From assembly GCA_049997955.1 (NCBI GenBank), contig JAEBDY010000007.1, positions 372,001-436,000 on the forward strand: a stretch of DNA of 64,000 nucleotides, written 5' to 3'. The notes under the pieces were generated by a model. That model was not told the DNA's origin, made no database searches, and saw only the letters and a program-made list of their open reading frames with translations. The DNA is from Umezawaea sp049997955. Lineage in GTDB: Bacteria; Actinomycetota; Actinomycetes; Mycobacteriales; Pseudonocardiaceae. The position numbers and the translations under genes were made by a program. Positions 9,201 through 16,860 of this stretch are shown one piece after another (the first letter of the stretch is position 1; every line of letters begins with the position of its first letter).

Positions 9201-11842
9201 GGTCCAGCACCCCGCTGGGCGACCGGATCGAGACGTCGGCGCTGCTGGCCACCTACGGCAGGGACCGGTCCGTCGACCAGCCGCTGTGGCTCGGGTCGGT
9301 GAAGTCCAACATCGGCCACACCCAGGCCGCGGCCGGGATCGCGGGAGTGATCAAGATGGTGCAGGCGATGCGCCACGGCGTGCTGCCCGCCACGCTGCAC
9401 ATCACCGAGCCCACCGCCGACGTGGACTGGGCGGCCGGGACGGTCCGGCTGCTCGACCAGGCGCGGCCATGGCCCGAGGTCGCGCGTCCGCGCCGGGCGG
9501 CGGTGTCGGCGTTCGGCTACAGCGGTACCAACGCGCACGTGATCCTGGAGCAGGCGCCGGTCGTCGAGGTCCCGACGAGCGAGCCGGTCGAGGACCGCGG
9601 CGGCCTGCTGCCGCCGCTCGTGCTCTCGGCCCGGACCGCCGCCGCCCTGCCGGACCAGGCACGTGCCCTGCTCGCACACCTGGACGGCGAACCGGACCTG
9701 CTGGACGTCGCCTACTCGCTGGCGAAGCACCGCCCGCTGTTCGGCCACCGGGCCGCGATCGTCGGAGCCGACCTCGCCGAGGTGCGCGCCGCGCTGTCCA
9801 CTTTGGAGGGAGCGGTCACGGGACGCGCGCGTTCGGGTGGCACCACGGCGTTCCTGCTCCCCGGCGAGGAGGCGCGGCGAGCCGGGATGGGCGCCGAGCT
9901 GTACGCCGACTTCCCCGTTTTCGCCAGGGAGTTCGACCGCGTGGCGAACGGGTTCGACGACTACCTCGGCCGTTCGCTGCGCGAGGTGATGTTCGCCGAG
10001 GCCGGGTCGGTCGCCGCGCAGCTGCTCGACCGGACCGAGTTCGGCCAGGCCGCGGTGTTCACCATCGGGGTCGCGCTGGCCGGCTTGCTGGAAGGGTGGG
10101 GCCAGCGGCCCGACGTGCTGGTGGGTCACTCCGTCGGCGAGATCGCCGCCGCACACCTGGCCGGGGTGCTGTCCCTGGCGGACGCCGTGAAACTGGTCGC
10201 CCACCGCGGCCAGCTGATGGCCGAGGTGCCCGCCGGTGAGGTGCTCGACGACGATCTGCTGGACGAGCTGGCTGACATCGCGGGGGAGCTCACCTACGAC
10301 GAACCGCGCGTTCCCGTCATGTCCACCGTGACCGGTGGCCCCGCTGACCTCCGCGACCCGGAGCACTGGGTGAACCACTGCCGCGGGACCGGGCAGTGGG
10401 CGGACGCCGTTCGGGCGACCGGGGCGACGCGGTTCGTGGACCTGGGCACGGGCATCGAGCTGGAGGACGACGCCGTCCTCGTGCAGGTGCGGCCCGAGGC
10501 GCGCTCGGTGCTGCTGGCCGCCGGCCAGTTGCACGTGCTGGGCGCGGGGGTCGACGTGGCGCGCATGTTCGCCGGTCGCACTGCGAAGATCGTGCCGCTG
10601 CCGGACTACGTCTTCCACCGCACCCGCTACTGGCCCACGGTCGACATGGAGGCCCTCCATGCCGTCGGCGATCACGAACTGCCTTCCCCGCGGTCCGCGG
10701 TCGACCAGGAGACCGTGCCGGTTTCCCTTGAGCTGACCGGGGAAGGGCTGCTGCGGTTCGTCCTCGCGGAAGCGGCGGACCTGCTCGGCTACGCCGACGC
10801 GGACGAGATCGACCCGGAGGCGCACTTCCTGGAGTTCGGCTTCGACTCGCTGACGGCGGTGAAGCTGCGGAATCGGATCGCGAGCGCGGCCGAGGTCACG
10901 CTGAGCGCCTCGGTGGTGTTCGAGCACCGGACCCCGACGGGGCTGGCGGCGCACCTGCTGGGCCTGCTGACCGGCGCGGCTCCGCCCGCGCCCACCGGGG
11001 ACCCGGTGAAGGAGCTGTTCTTCGAGGCGGTCCGCGGTGGCCGGGTCGAGGACGGCATCGCGCTGCTGAGCGCGGCGGCGAACCTGCGGCCGAAGTTCGG
11101 CGGTCTGGCCGACCTCGGCGGGGCACCGCGTCCGCTGACGCTGGCCGACGGCCCGGACGGCCCGCGACTGCTGGCCGTGCCGCCACCCGCGGCGATGGGC
11201 GGGGAGTACCAGTACGCGAAGCTCGCGGCCCGGTTCCGCGGCAAGCGCGGGGTTTCCGCGCTGCCGATGCCGGGATTCCACGCCGGCGAGCAGCTACCCG
11301 CCGATTTCGACGCGCTGCTGGAGGTGCTGGAGGAGAGCGTCCGGCTGGGTGCGGGTGACGCGCCGTTCGCGTTGCTCGGCTACTCCTCCGGCGGCGTGCT
11401 GGCCTACGCGCTGGCGGCGCGGCTGGAGAAGTCCGGCCTCGCCCCGGCGGCCGTTGTGCTGCTGGACAGCTACGAGATGGACGGCGGCGGCGACGCGACC
11501 GCGGACACGGTGGCGGACATGGCAACGGGCATGCTCGAACGCGAAGAGCAGTACGGCCCGTTCGACCGCGACAAGCTGACCGCGATGGCGTGCTACCTCG
11601 GCCTGCTCGAGTCGGCCGTGCTGGGCGAGGTGGCCGCGACGACGGTGCTGGTCCAGCCCGAACACCGCTTCAGCACCGGCTCTACTCCCAGCGGCGCCGG
11701 CGAGGACCCGTCGACGTGGCGCACTACCTGGCACCGGGCCGACGCGGTCATCACGGTGCCGGGTGACCACTTCAGCCTCGTCGACACCGACGCCGAGACC
11801 ACGGCGAAGGCCGTGGACACTTGGCTGGGCGCACTTTCCTGA
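3236..11842 (+). CDS. PKS-A: terminal type I polyketide synthase, two modules plus thioesterase
   Basis: 2868-residue modular PKS carrying the last two condensation modules and product release. It starts with a coiled-coil docking segment (1-34) of the kind paired with PKS-D-type tails. Module 1: KS (C193, H328, H368), malonyl AT (S636, HAFH 734-737), DH (H938 in HVVGGAVLLP, D1104), KR (NADPH motif near 1331, Y1467, LDD B-type) and ACP (S1625). Module 2: KS (C1854, H1988, H2028), a degenerate AT, ACP (S2538) and TE (GYSSG S2717, D2744, H2845). AT2 keeps GHSVG (S2299) but reads GEEAR where GQGSQ is expected, and lacks about 70 residues including the HAFH region. The KS2 histidine motif is EGHGSS rather than EAHGTGT. 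Start GTG 3236 is chosen for its GGAAAGAGG Shine-Dalgarno; upstream in-frame starts have none. Confidence 0.95.
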   Translation: MGNSEDKLVGALRASLKESERLREKNRRLTEAAREPIAIIGMACRFPGGATTPEEFWRLLDGGVDAIGEFPGNRGWDLERLYDSTGERPGSSYVREGGFLHDALDFDADLFGISPREALLMDPQQRLLLETSWEAFERAGIAPHSVKGSATGVFAGTMYHNYQGSYGSSGVISGRLAYTFGLEGPAVTIDTACSSSLVALHMAVQALRSGECSLALAGGVSVMSTPRTFVEFSLDGTLSRSARCRPFADSADGTGWSEGCGMLLVEKLSDARRNGHPVLAVVRGTAINQDGASNGMTAPNGPAQQRVIRQALANARLTPDEVDVVEAHGTATKLGDPIEAHALLATYGQGRAENSPLWLGSVKSNVGHTQAASGVAGVLKIVLALNNGVMPQTLHVDRPTRQVDWGVGQVELLAERRPWERNGHPRRGAVSCFGLSGTNAHVILEEAPEPDATEGTPRDDAAVPFVLSGRTPQALRAQAARLAEHLAENPVEPLDVARTLAAGRTHLDHRAAVVGRDHAELLAALRGFADGEPGALTGLARGETSTAFLFSGQGSQRFGMGRELAAAYPRFARAYADACAELDKHLDRPIREVIYTDADALSQTGNTQAALFAFEVALFRLVESWGLVPDAVCGHSIGELAAAHCAGVFSLADAAKLVAARGRLMQALPAGGAMVAVEGTADEVATHDPRGTVDIAAVNGPRSLVLSGDEASVLAVAAKFTDAGRRTTRLRVSHAFHSRLMEPMIAEFRAVARSLTYSRPELTVVSSVTGGEVGAELTDPEHWARNVRQPVRFADAVRALADEGVNRFLELGPDAPLTAAVPQSVDGTAVAVAAQRRDVPEDVALATALATLHVRGVVPDWAAHFAARGANRVDLPTYAFQHQRFWLEMSSESGDLTAIGLDPVDHPLLGAATLLADADGVVLSGRISATTHPWLNDHVVGGAVLLPGTAFVELAVRAGDEVGCGRVRDLTLHAPLVLQAKGAARIQVRVGTPAADGSRPISVHSRPDDLTATGGWARHADGTLAPATAGVSFDLSAWPPAGAEVVDIDGMYDVLAEHGMAYGPMFQSLRAAWRSGDDVYAEVALPEQDRLGAEAFGLHPAVFDAALHAIGLSGAAGEGIALPYSWSDVELLAAGAASLRVHLRPVGERTVELRLADSTGAPVARVGSLALRRISEEQLAAARAVPSGTDSLYRIDWVQTTLPDVTGAPDLVVHEVEPGTDAITAKQAVHRALSVVRTWLSETRSGRLLIVTRDDLAGAAVAGLVRSAAVENPGRIILVEGAATPEQLAAISTADESSVRVTDGGVSVPRLARAVPEPAGAPDWGTVLISGGTGALGKLIATHLVRQHGVKDLVIASRRGPKADGAAELVAELAELGAAATVVAVDLANRAKVKALLKKHPVNAVVHAAGVLDDGVLTSMTPERVDAVFDPKALAAWHLHELAGDLTAFVTFSSAAGVLGAPGQANYAAANAFLDALTAVRRAEGKPAHSLAWGMWKSTAGMAGEAHGKGGLGAFDAEEGLALFDTAVGAAGDVYVPIKLDLPAWRTADGVPDLLRGLVPAARRTVSDREGGVDSLLGRLIRLPADKRFDHLRDLVVQHAAAVLGHGSADLLDVDRAFKDLGFDSLTAVELRNALNEATGLSLTATLVFDYPTAGDLAAHLHESLLGEIGDAGEPEEVFATAGADEPIAIVGMACRFPGGVGTPDDLWRLVAEGGDGIGDFPEDRAWDMDHWLPQVAPDGGTPQGGFVRDATDFDAAFFGISPNEAVMMDPQQRILLESSWTALQGAGVDPLSLRGSTTGVFVGVMQTDYHPGDALVQGGGIYRGSGALSSVVSGRVAYVFGLEGPAVSVDTACSSSLVALHQAGQALRSGDCSLALVAGVSALVSPAPFAQFVDGAVARDGRCKPYSAAADGFGWGEGVGVLVVERLSDARRHGHDVLAVIKSSAINADGASNGLTAPSGSAQERLIRRALATAGLEPSEVDAVEGHGSSTPLGDRIETSALLATYGRDRSVDQPLWLGSVKSNIGHTQAAAGIAGVIKMVQAMRHGVLPATLHITEPTADVDWAAGTVRLLDQARPWPEVARPRRAAVSAFGYSGTNAHVILEQAPVVEVPTSEPVEDRGGLLPPLVLSARTAAALPDQARALLAHLDGEPDLLDVAYSLAKHRPLFGHRAAIVGADLAEVRAALSTLEGAVTGRARSGGTTAFLLPGEEARRAGMGAELYADFPVFAREFDRVANGFDDYLGRSLREVMFAEAGSVAAQLLDRTEFGQAAVFTIGVALAGLLEGWGQRPDVLVGHSVGEIAAAHLAGVLSLADAVKLVAHRGQLMAEVPAGEVLDDDLLDELADIAGELTYDEPRVPVMSTVTGGPADLRDPEHWVNHCRGTGQWADAVRATGATRFVDLGTGIELEDDAVLVQVRPEARSVLLAAGQLHVLGAGVDVARMFAGRTAKIVPLPDYVFHRTRYWPTVDMEALHAVGDHELPSPRSAVDQETVPVSLELTGEGLLRFVLAEAADLLGYADADEIDPEAHFLEFGFDSLTAVKLRNRIASAAEVTLSASVVFEHRTPTGLAAHLLGLLTGAAPPAPTGDPVKELFFEAVRGGRVEDGIALLSAAANLRPKFGGLADLGGAPRPLTLADGPDGPRLLAVPPPAAMGGEYQYAKLAARFRGKRGVSALPMPGFHAGEQLPADFDALLEVLEESVRLGAGDAPFALLGYSSGGVLAYALAARLEKSGLAPAAVVLLDSYEMDGGGDATADTVADMATGMLEREEQYGPFDRDKLTAMACYLGLLESAVLGEVAATTVLVQPEHRFSTGSTPSGAGEDPSTWRTTWHRADAVITVPGDHFSLVDTDAETTAKAVDTWLGALS

Positions 11843-11853
11843 CCTCCTCTGCC

Positions 11854-11891
11854 AGGGCGGCGCCCTCAATTCCCCTGCGGGGCGCCGCCCT
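11854..11891. terminator. Bidirectional hairpin between PKS-A and the tetR gene
   Basis: Perfect 12-bp inverted repeat AGGGCGGCGCCC / GGGCGCCGCCCT with a 14-base loop. It lies between two convergent genes and overlaps the last codons of the tetR gene, as expected of a shared terminator. Confidence 0.6.
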
Positions 11892-12642
11892 TCCTGCTCG
11901 CGCGTCGGGTGCGCGAGGCGGCGAGACGCCCTGCGATGCCGTCCAGGACCAGGTCCAGGCCGAAGTCCACCGAACTCGCCGGGGGGTAGTCGCCTTGGGC
12001 GGCGAGGGCGGCCAAGCGGGTGTAGCCGCTCTCGGTCAGACGCGGTTGGAGGAACGACCGGACATCGGTGGCCCGCGAGGGGAAATCGGCCGAGTCCGGG
12101 TCGGAGCCCGCCCGGAGGCGTTCGGCCGTGGCGCGGGTGAAGTCCTCCACCAGCAGGACGCAGCCGATCGCGTCCACACCGGACAGTCCGGTCGTCGGCA
12201 TGGCCGCCAGCAGTAGTTCGGTCCAGCGCAGGCGGTGCGGGGTGACCGCGCTGCCGCGGAACGGGAGGTCCAGCAGCCACGGGCGGGCGCGGTAGCGGTC
12301 CAGCGCGGCGTACGCCCAGGCCCGCGCGGTGGTTCGCCAGTCCGCACCGCCCAGTGGTGGTGGTGGCCCGAAACCCGTGTCCGCCAACAGGACCAGCAAT
12401 TCGTCCTTCGAGCCGACGTAGCGGTACAACGCGTTGGTGGTCAGGCCGAGCGAAGCGGCGATGTTGGGCAGCGACGCCGCGGCCAGGCCGTCGGCGTCGG
12501 CGAGTTCGACGGCGGCGGCCACGATCTGGGGCAGGCTGTGGGATGGCTTGGGACCGCGGCGGGGCCTCGGCGTGGCAACCCACGCCGGGGCCAGCCCTGG
12601 TGGCAGGTCCGGACGTTCGTCCGGCTCGGGTTCGGTCGGCAT
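11866..12642 (-). CDS. TetR/AcrR family transcriptional regulator
   Basis: 258-residue repressor with an N-terminal helix-turn-helix (LPNIAASLGLTTNALYRYVGS, roughly residues 55-75) and a TetR-C type ligand domain. About 35 proline-rich residues precede the DNA-binding domain. It is divergent from two small membrane proteins and an ABC exporter. An imperfect palindrome just upstream of its start (12673-12687) recurs upstream of the second small gene, so it probably represses itself and the downstream transport genes until a ligand, perhaps the cluster product, is bound. The ligand is inferred only from context. Confidence 0.88.
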   Translation of the reverse strand: MPTEPEPDERPDLPPGLAPAWVATPRPRRGPKPSHSLPQIVAAAVELADADGLAAASLPNIAASLGLTTNALYRYVGSKDELLVLLADTGFGPPPPLGGADWRTTARAWAYAALDRYRARPWLLDLPFRGSAVTPHRLRWTELLLAAMPTTGLSGVDAIGCVLLVEDFTRATAERLRAGSDPDSADFPSRATDVRSFLQPRLTESGYTRLAALAAQGDYPPASSVDFGLDLVLDGIAGRLAASRTRRASRKGGAPQGN

Positions 12643-12672
12643 CTATCGCTCCGCTGTCTGATTCGGTAAACT

Positions 12673-12687
12673 GTGTAACTCTTGCAC
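12673..12687. promoter_or_regulatory. TetR operator candidate, copy 1
   Basis: GTGTAACTCTTGCAC, an inverted repeat (GTGYAA-N3-TTRCAC, 5 of 6 bases paired), set in TAAACTGTG...TGCACTA. It sits between the divergent tetR gene and the first small membrane gene. The same block recurs at 13173-13187 with identical spacing. Confidence 0.55.
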
Positions 12688-12706
12688 TAATCTGAGCTGG
12701 GGGCGA

Positions 12707-13132
12707 GTGGATGTGAGCGAGAACAATCGGTTCGGGCCGGGCCCTGTCACCGAGCTGGACCGGAAGTTGGCGGCCACCGAGATCGAGCACGCGCGAACGA
12801 CCGGCGAGTACGACGGCGAGGAGGCCGCCCGGCGGCTCGCCCGCGTCCGGCTCGCCACCACGCACACCGCGCTGCGCGTCGCGGTCAGGGGGCAGGGCGA
12901 GGGGATCGTCCCGCCGGTGCTCCAGGTGGCGCCGCAGGTCGCGGGTGTGCTGTGGGTGTTCCTCAGCGTTGCCAACTTCGTCGTCTGGCTGCTCATCGGG
13001 TTGATCGACGGGCAGTGGAACCCGCTGTGGCTGATCTGCGTGGTGCTCGGCAGCGGGGTGCTGGGGGCAGGCGTGTGGGCTGCCCGCGACCGGGCCCGCA
13101 GGCTGCGGATCACCGCTGATGGCGCCCCCTGA
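12707..13132 (+). CDS. Small two-TM membrane protein with SHOCT/DUF1707-like N-terminus
   Basis: 141-residue protein. Residues about 15-65 (LDRKLAATEIEHARTTGEY, then EEAARRLARVRLA) look like the helical SHOCT/DUF1707 element common in actinobacteria. Two hydrophobic helices follow (about 75-97 and 104-124) and then a short basic tail. The start is GTG 12707, with GTG 12713 possible, after a GGGGGCGA ribosome site. It is the first gene downstream of the tetR operator and is followed by a shorter paralogue of its membrane part and by the ABC exporter, so an accessory role in that transporter is likely but unproven. Confidence 0.7.
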   Translation: MDVSENNRFGPGPVTELDRKLAATEIEHARTTGEYDGEEAARRLARVRLATTHTALRVAVRGQGEGIVPPVLQVAPQVAGVLWVFLSVANFVVWLLIGLIDGQWNPLWLICVVLGSGVLGAGVWAARDRARRLRITADGAP

Positions 13133-13172
13133 GTAGGGGTGGCTTCCCCGTTCGTTGCCGTTGCGATAAACT

Positions 13173-13187
13173 GTGCTAGCCATGCAC
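13173..13187. promoter_or_regulatory. TetR operator candidate, copy 2
   Basis: GTGCTAGCCATGCAC in the context ATAAACTGTG...TGCACTAT, matching the block at 12673-12687 in both bases and spacing. It lies just upstream of the second small membrane gene and the ABC transporter. A nearby TAGGGGT at 13134-13140 is a partial match to the cluster octamer. Confidence 0.5.
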
Positions 13188-13229
13188 TATTTATCTCGTC
13201 GACTCCGCCGAGGTCGAAATGGGGGCGTC

Positions 13230-13463
13230 ATGTCGGAGAACGCAGAAGAGGCCCGGTTATCGGGTAGTCCAGCACGACGGGTCGTAACGATCATCTGGAT
13301 GGTCGTCAGCGGCGTCCAGTTCGTGATCTGGCTGCTCATGAGCCTGATCAGCTCGTCCTTCAAGGCGCCGTTCTGGCTGTGGACGATCGGCATCGGCGGG
13401 GTTGCCCTGCTGGTGTGGTCGTACCTCGACCCGGCGCGGCGTGCCGGCAGGGGATCGGAGTGA
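13230..13463 (+). CDS. Small two-TM membrane protein (2TM domain)
   Basis: 77-residue protein made of two hydrophobic helices (about 18-40 and 45-65) with charged ends. It resembles the membrane half of the protein at 12707-13132 (VQFVIWLLMSLI here, ANFVVWLLIGLI there), so the two are probably duplicates. ATG 13230 follows a GGGGGCG ribosome site. Codon 10 is TTA, an early rare codon that would make expression sensitive to the bldA tRNA. Its stop overlaps the ABC ATPase start (GTGA at 13460-13463), which implies translational coupling and shared function with the exporter. Confidence 0.7.
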   Translation: MSENAEEARLSGSPARRVVTIIWMVVSGVQFVIWLLMSLISSSFKAPFWLWTIGIGGVALLVWSYLDPARRAGRGSE

Positions 13464-14236
13464 ACGACGTGCCCACGATGACTTTCGTCGAGTCGCCGGT
13501 CCAGTTGGACTCGGTGCGCAAGACCTATGGTTCCGGCGAGAACGCCGTGGAGGCGCTTGCGGGGGTCACCGTCGATTTCCCGGTCGGTACCTTCACCGCG
13601 GTGATGGGCCCGTCGGGGTCCGGCAAGAGCACGCTGCTGCACTGCGCGGCGGGCCTGGACGAGCCGACCTCCGGTCGCGTCACCCTGGTGGGGACCGACC
13701 TGAAGGGCAAGAGCGAGACCAAGCTGACCGAGCTGCGCCGCCAGCACGTCGCGTTCATCTTCCAGTCCTTCAACCTGATGCCCGCGCTGAGTGTCGAGCA
13801 GAACGTCGTCCTGCCGACGCTGTTGGCAGGCCGCGAGCCGGACCAGGCCTGGGTGAACCAGGTGATCGCGCGCGTCGGGCTGTCCGAGCGGGTGAAGCAC
13901 CGTCCTGGTGAGCTGTCCGGCGGCCAGCAGCAGCGCGTCGCGATCGCCCGCGCGATCGCCGGCCGACCCTCGGTGGTCTTCGCGGACGAACCGACCGGTG
14001 CGCTCGACACGAACACCGCGCTCGAGGTGCTGACCCTGATGCGCGAGCTGGTGAGCGCGGGCCAGACCATCGTGATGGTCACCCACGACCCGGTGGCGGC
14101 GTCCTTCTCGGACAACGTGCTCTTCCTGGTGGACGGCCAAATCGTGACGCAGACGGCGACGCCGAGCGTCGAGGCCATCGCGTCGACCCTGGCCCAGCTG
14201 GGTGCCAGGGCCAAGCAGGCGCGGGGGCAGCGGTGA
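13460..14236 (+). CDS. ABC transporter ATP-binding protein (MacB/LolD type)
   Basis: 258-residue cytoplasmic ATPase that powers the adjacent FtsX-like permease. It shows Walker A GPSGSGKST, Q-loop FIFQSFNL, signature LSGGQQQRVAIARA, Walker B VVFADEPTGALD and the switch histidine in VTHDP, all in order. The start GTG 13460 overlaps the previous stop; ATG 13478 is an alternative. The gene is coupled to the permease by a GTGA overlap. This family exports peptides, lipids or antibiotics or acts as a signalling transporter. Its place inside the PKS cluster and next to a TetR gene suggests export or self-protection. Confidence 0.93.
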   Translation: MNDVPTMTFVESPVQLDSVRKTYGSGENAVEALAGVTVDFPVGTFTAVMGPSGSGKSTLLHCAAGLDEPTSGRVTLVGTDLKGKSETKLTELRRQHVAFIFQSFNLMPALSVEQNVVLPTLLAGREPDQAWVNQVIARVGLSERVKHRPGELSGGQQQRVAIARAIAGRPSVVFADEPTGALDTNTALEVLTLMRELVSAGQTIVMVTHDPVAASFSDNVLFLVDGQIVTQTATPSVEAIASTLAQLGARAKQARGQR

Positions 14237-16797
14237 CTTCGCGGCGGGTGGTGTTGGAGCTGGCGCTGGCCAGCCTGCGGTACCGGGCGGCCGCGTCGCT
14301 CGCGTCGTTCGTCGCGATCCTGATCGGCTGCGGCCTGCTCATCGCCTGCGCTGGTCTGTTCGAGACGGCGATCGTCCTGCAGGCGCAGCCGCAGCGGCTC
14401 GCCGCGGCGCCGATCGTGGTCGGCGGTTCGTCGGCGTTCAAGCTGCCGGACGAGGAGTCGGAGGTGGTCCCGTACGCCGAGCGCGCCGGGCTGCCCGTCG
14501 ACCAGGTCACCAAGATCGGTGCGGTGCAGGGCGTCCAGCGCGCCGTCCCGGACGTGTCGTTCCCCGCGGTGCTGCTGCGCGACGGCTCGTCGCAGGCGGT
14601 CGACTCGTCCGTCCTTTCCGGACATGGCTGGGACTCCGCCGCCCTCGGCGGTTACGCCCTGCGCGAGGGCGATCAGCCGCAGAACTCGGGCCAGGTCGTG
14701 GTGGACTCGGCTACCGCGGCCACTGCCGGGATCAGGGCCGGTGGGAAGGTCGACCTCGCGGTGGACGGGCGGAGGCAGTCCTTCACCGTCAGCGGGATCG
14801 CGGAGCCGGATCAGACCGTGCGGGCGCCCGCGTTCTTCTTCTCGGCCTCTGACGCGCGGCAGTTCTCCCCGCGCCAGGGCCGTTCCGACCTCGTCGGGGT
14901 GTTCCCGGCCGAAGGCGTGGACGCGGGTGAGCTGGCCGCGCGCATCGCGGAGCAGGTTCCCGGCGTCAGCGTGCTGACCGGCGACGAGCGCGGCTCGGCC
15001 GAGTTCCTCGGCGTCGACAACAGCAGGCTCCCGCTGATCCTGCTGGCCGCGGTGTTCGGCGGCATGGTGCTGGTGGTCATGGCACTGGTCGTTTCCGCGA
15101 CCATCAGCCTCGCGGTCCAGCAGCGCAAGCAGGAGCTCGCGCTGCTGCGGGCCACCGGCGCGACGCCGAGGCAGGTGCACCGGATGGTGCTCGCCGAGAC
15201 CATGGCCGTCGGAGCGGTCGCCGCGCTGTGCGGCGTGGTCCTCGGCAGCCTGCTCGGCCACCAGATCTTCGACACCAGCGTGTCGCTCGGCATCGCACCG
15301 GACGAGTTGGTGTTCCGGCAGGGCATCATCGCGTTCGGCGCGGGCGTCATCGTGACGCTCTTGATCGTCTACGCCGCCGCGTGGTTCGCCGCGCTGTCCG
15401 CGTCGCGGGCCCGGCCGATCCAGGCGCTGGCCGAGGCCGCGATCCCGAGTGCGAGGGTGCACCCCTTGCGCCGCAAGGCTGCGGGGGTGTGCGCCGTCGT
15501 GACGGTGCTGCTCGCCGGCACCACGATGTTCATGCCCGCGGACGTCGCGTCCGCGATCGGCGGCCCGGCGGTGCTCACCGGCGCCATCGCGGTGGCGCTG
15601 ATCGGCCCGGAGATCCTGACCTTCGTCGCGGACCGCTTCGGTCCGCACATCCGGCGGGTCGGTGGCCGGGACGCCGCCCTCGCGGTGATCAACTCACGGG
15701 TGCGCGCCGTGGCGTTCGCCGCGGCGCTCACGCCGATCACGCTCGCGACGGCGGTCGCGCTCGGCAACGTGTACTCGGTGACCACCGCGCAGAACGCCCA
15801 GGTCGCGGCTTATGTCGACCAGTTGACGGCCGACGTGGTGGTCAGCGCGGGCAGCGGCGCGATCCCGCAGGACGAGTTCGAACAGATCCGGACCACTCCG
15901 GGCGTCGGCACCGCGTCGCCGCTGATCACCAGCTCCGGCTGGATCGAGCAGCCCTACGACGGCAACGGCAGCGACCCGCTGCGCCTGATGGGCGTGGCCG
16001 CCGAGGACCAGGGCGGCACCGTGCTCGGCACCGCGGTCACCGAGGGATCGCTGAAGGACCTCAAGGGTGACTCGGTCGCGCTGCCGCAGGACGTCGCGGA
16101 CGATCTTGAGATCAAGCTCAAGGACAAGATCACCATGCGGCTCGGTGACGGGGCGCAGGCGCAGGTCACCGTGGTCGCGCTGCTCGACAGCCCGTCGAGC
16201 TACGCGAGCATGGTCCTGCCCGCCGAACTCCTGGCCGCGCACACCACCAGCGGCCTGCCCGCACAGGTGCTGGTGAAGGCCACCAAAGGGCAGGACGCGA
16301 GCGACCTCGTGTCCGCGCTCTCCGACCGGCTGAAGGACTGGCCGGGCGTCTCCGTCGGCGACGACGACGCGCTGTTGGCGAATTTCCAGGCGGGCGCCGA
16401 CGTCGAGGCGATGATCAACTACCTGCTGGCGGTGTTGGCGATCGCCTACGCGGCGATCGCGGCGGTGAACACCCTGGCCGTCGCCGTGCTGGCCCGTCGC
16501 CGGGAGTTCGGCGCCCAGCGGCTCGCCGGCGCGGACCGCGGGCAGGTCCGGCGGATGCTGTTCATCGAGGGCGGCATCGTGGCGGTGGTCGGGCTGGTGC
16601 TCGGCATGGGGATCTCGCTGTTCACCGTGCTGCCGATGGCGATCACGACCGGCGAGATCATCCCGTCCGGTCCGATCTGGGTGTTCCTCGCCGTGGTGCT
16701 CGCGGTGTTCCTGATCGTCTGGCCGGTGACCGCGCTCTCCGCGCGCCTCGCCATGCGGCACAGCCCGATCGAAGCGATCACGTTGCCAGGGCAGTAG
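14233..16797 (+). CDS. FtsX-like ABC transporter permease
   Basis: 854-residue integral membrane permease with the duplicated FtsX layout. An N-terminal helix (about 20-45) is followed by a large extracytoplasmic domain. Three helices (about 255-400) and a basic cytoplasmic loop come next, then more helices, a second extracytoplasmic domain and a C-terminal helix group. The cytoplasmic coupling motifs AVQQRKQELALLRATGATPR and VLARRREFGAQRLAGADRG, one per half, are diagnostic. It partners the ATPase at 13460-14236, with which it shares a GTGA overlap. A strong hairpin (16806-16842) follows the stop, closing the transporter operon. Confidence 0.92.
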   Translation: MTSRRVVLELALASLRYRAAASLASFVAILIGCGLLIACAGLFETAIVLQAQPQRLAAAPIVVGGSSAFKLPDEESEVVPYAERAGLPVDQVTKIGAVQGVQRAVPDVSFPAVLLRDGSSQAVDSSVLSGHGWDSAALGGYALREGDQPQNSGQVVVDSATAATAGIRAGGKVDLAVDGRRQSFTVSGIAEPDQTVRAPAFFFSASDARQFSPRQGRSDLVGVFPAEGVDAGELAARIAEQVPGVSVLTGDERGSAEFLGVDNSRLPLILLAAVFGGMVLVVMALVVSATISLAVQQRKQELALLRATGATPRQVHRMVLAETMAVGAVAALCGVVLGSLLGHQIFDTSVSLGIAPDELVFRQGIIAFGAGVIVTLLIVYAAAWFAALSASRARPIQALAEAAIPSARVHPLRRKAAGVCAVVTVLLAGTTMFMPADVASAIGGPAVLTGAIAVALIGPEILTFVADRFGPHIRRVGGRDAALAVINSRVRAVAFAAALTPITLATAVALGNVYSVTTAQNAQVAAYVDQLTADVVVSAGSGAIPQDEFEQIRTTPGVGTASPLITSSGWIEQPYDGNGSDPLRLMGVAAEDQGGTVLGTAVTEGSLKDLKGDSVALPQDVADDLEIKLKDKITMRLGDGAQAQVTVVALLDSPSSYASMVLPAELLAAHTTSGLPAQVLVKATKGQDASDLVSALSDRLKDWPGVSVGDDDALLANFQAGADVEAMINYLLAVLAIAYAAIAAVNTLAVAVLARRREFGAQRLAGADRGQVRRMLFIEGGIVAVVGLVLGMGISLFTVLPMAITTGEIIPSGPIWVFLAVVLAVFLIVWPVTALSARLAMRHSPIEAITLPGQ

Positions 16798-16805
16798 CGG
16801 GATTC

Positions 16806-16842
16806 ATGCGCGTTCCGGGTGGAATCCTCCCGGAACGCGCAT
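16806..16842 (+). terminator. Intrinsic terminator after the ABC permease
   Basis: Perfect 14-bp stem ATGCGCGTTCCGGG / CCCGGAACGCGCAT with a 9-base loop, followed by AATTCTTT. It lies 9 bases after the permease stop. Confidence 0.8.
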
Positions 16843-16848
16843 AATTCT

Positions 16849-16856
16849 TTAGGGGT
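16849..16856 (+). promoter_or_regulatory. TTAGGGGT motif upstream of the GT1-like gene
   Basis: Exact octamer 84 bp before the start at 16940, in the same orientation, directly after the terminator hairpin. Its extended form CTTTAGGGGTT is shared with the copy at 2889-2899. Confidence 0.5.
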
Positions 16857-16860
16857 TCGC

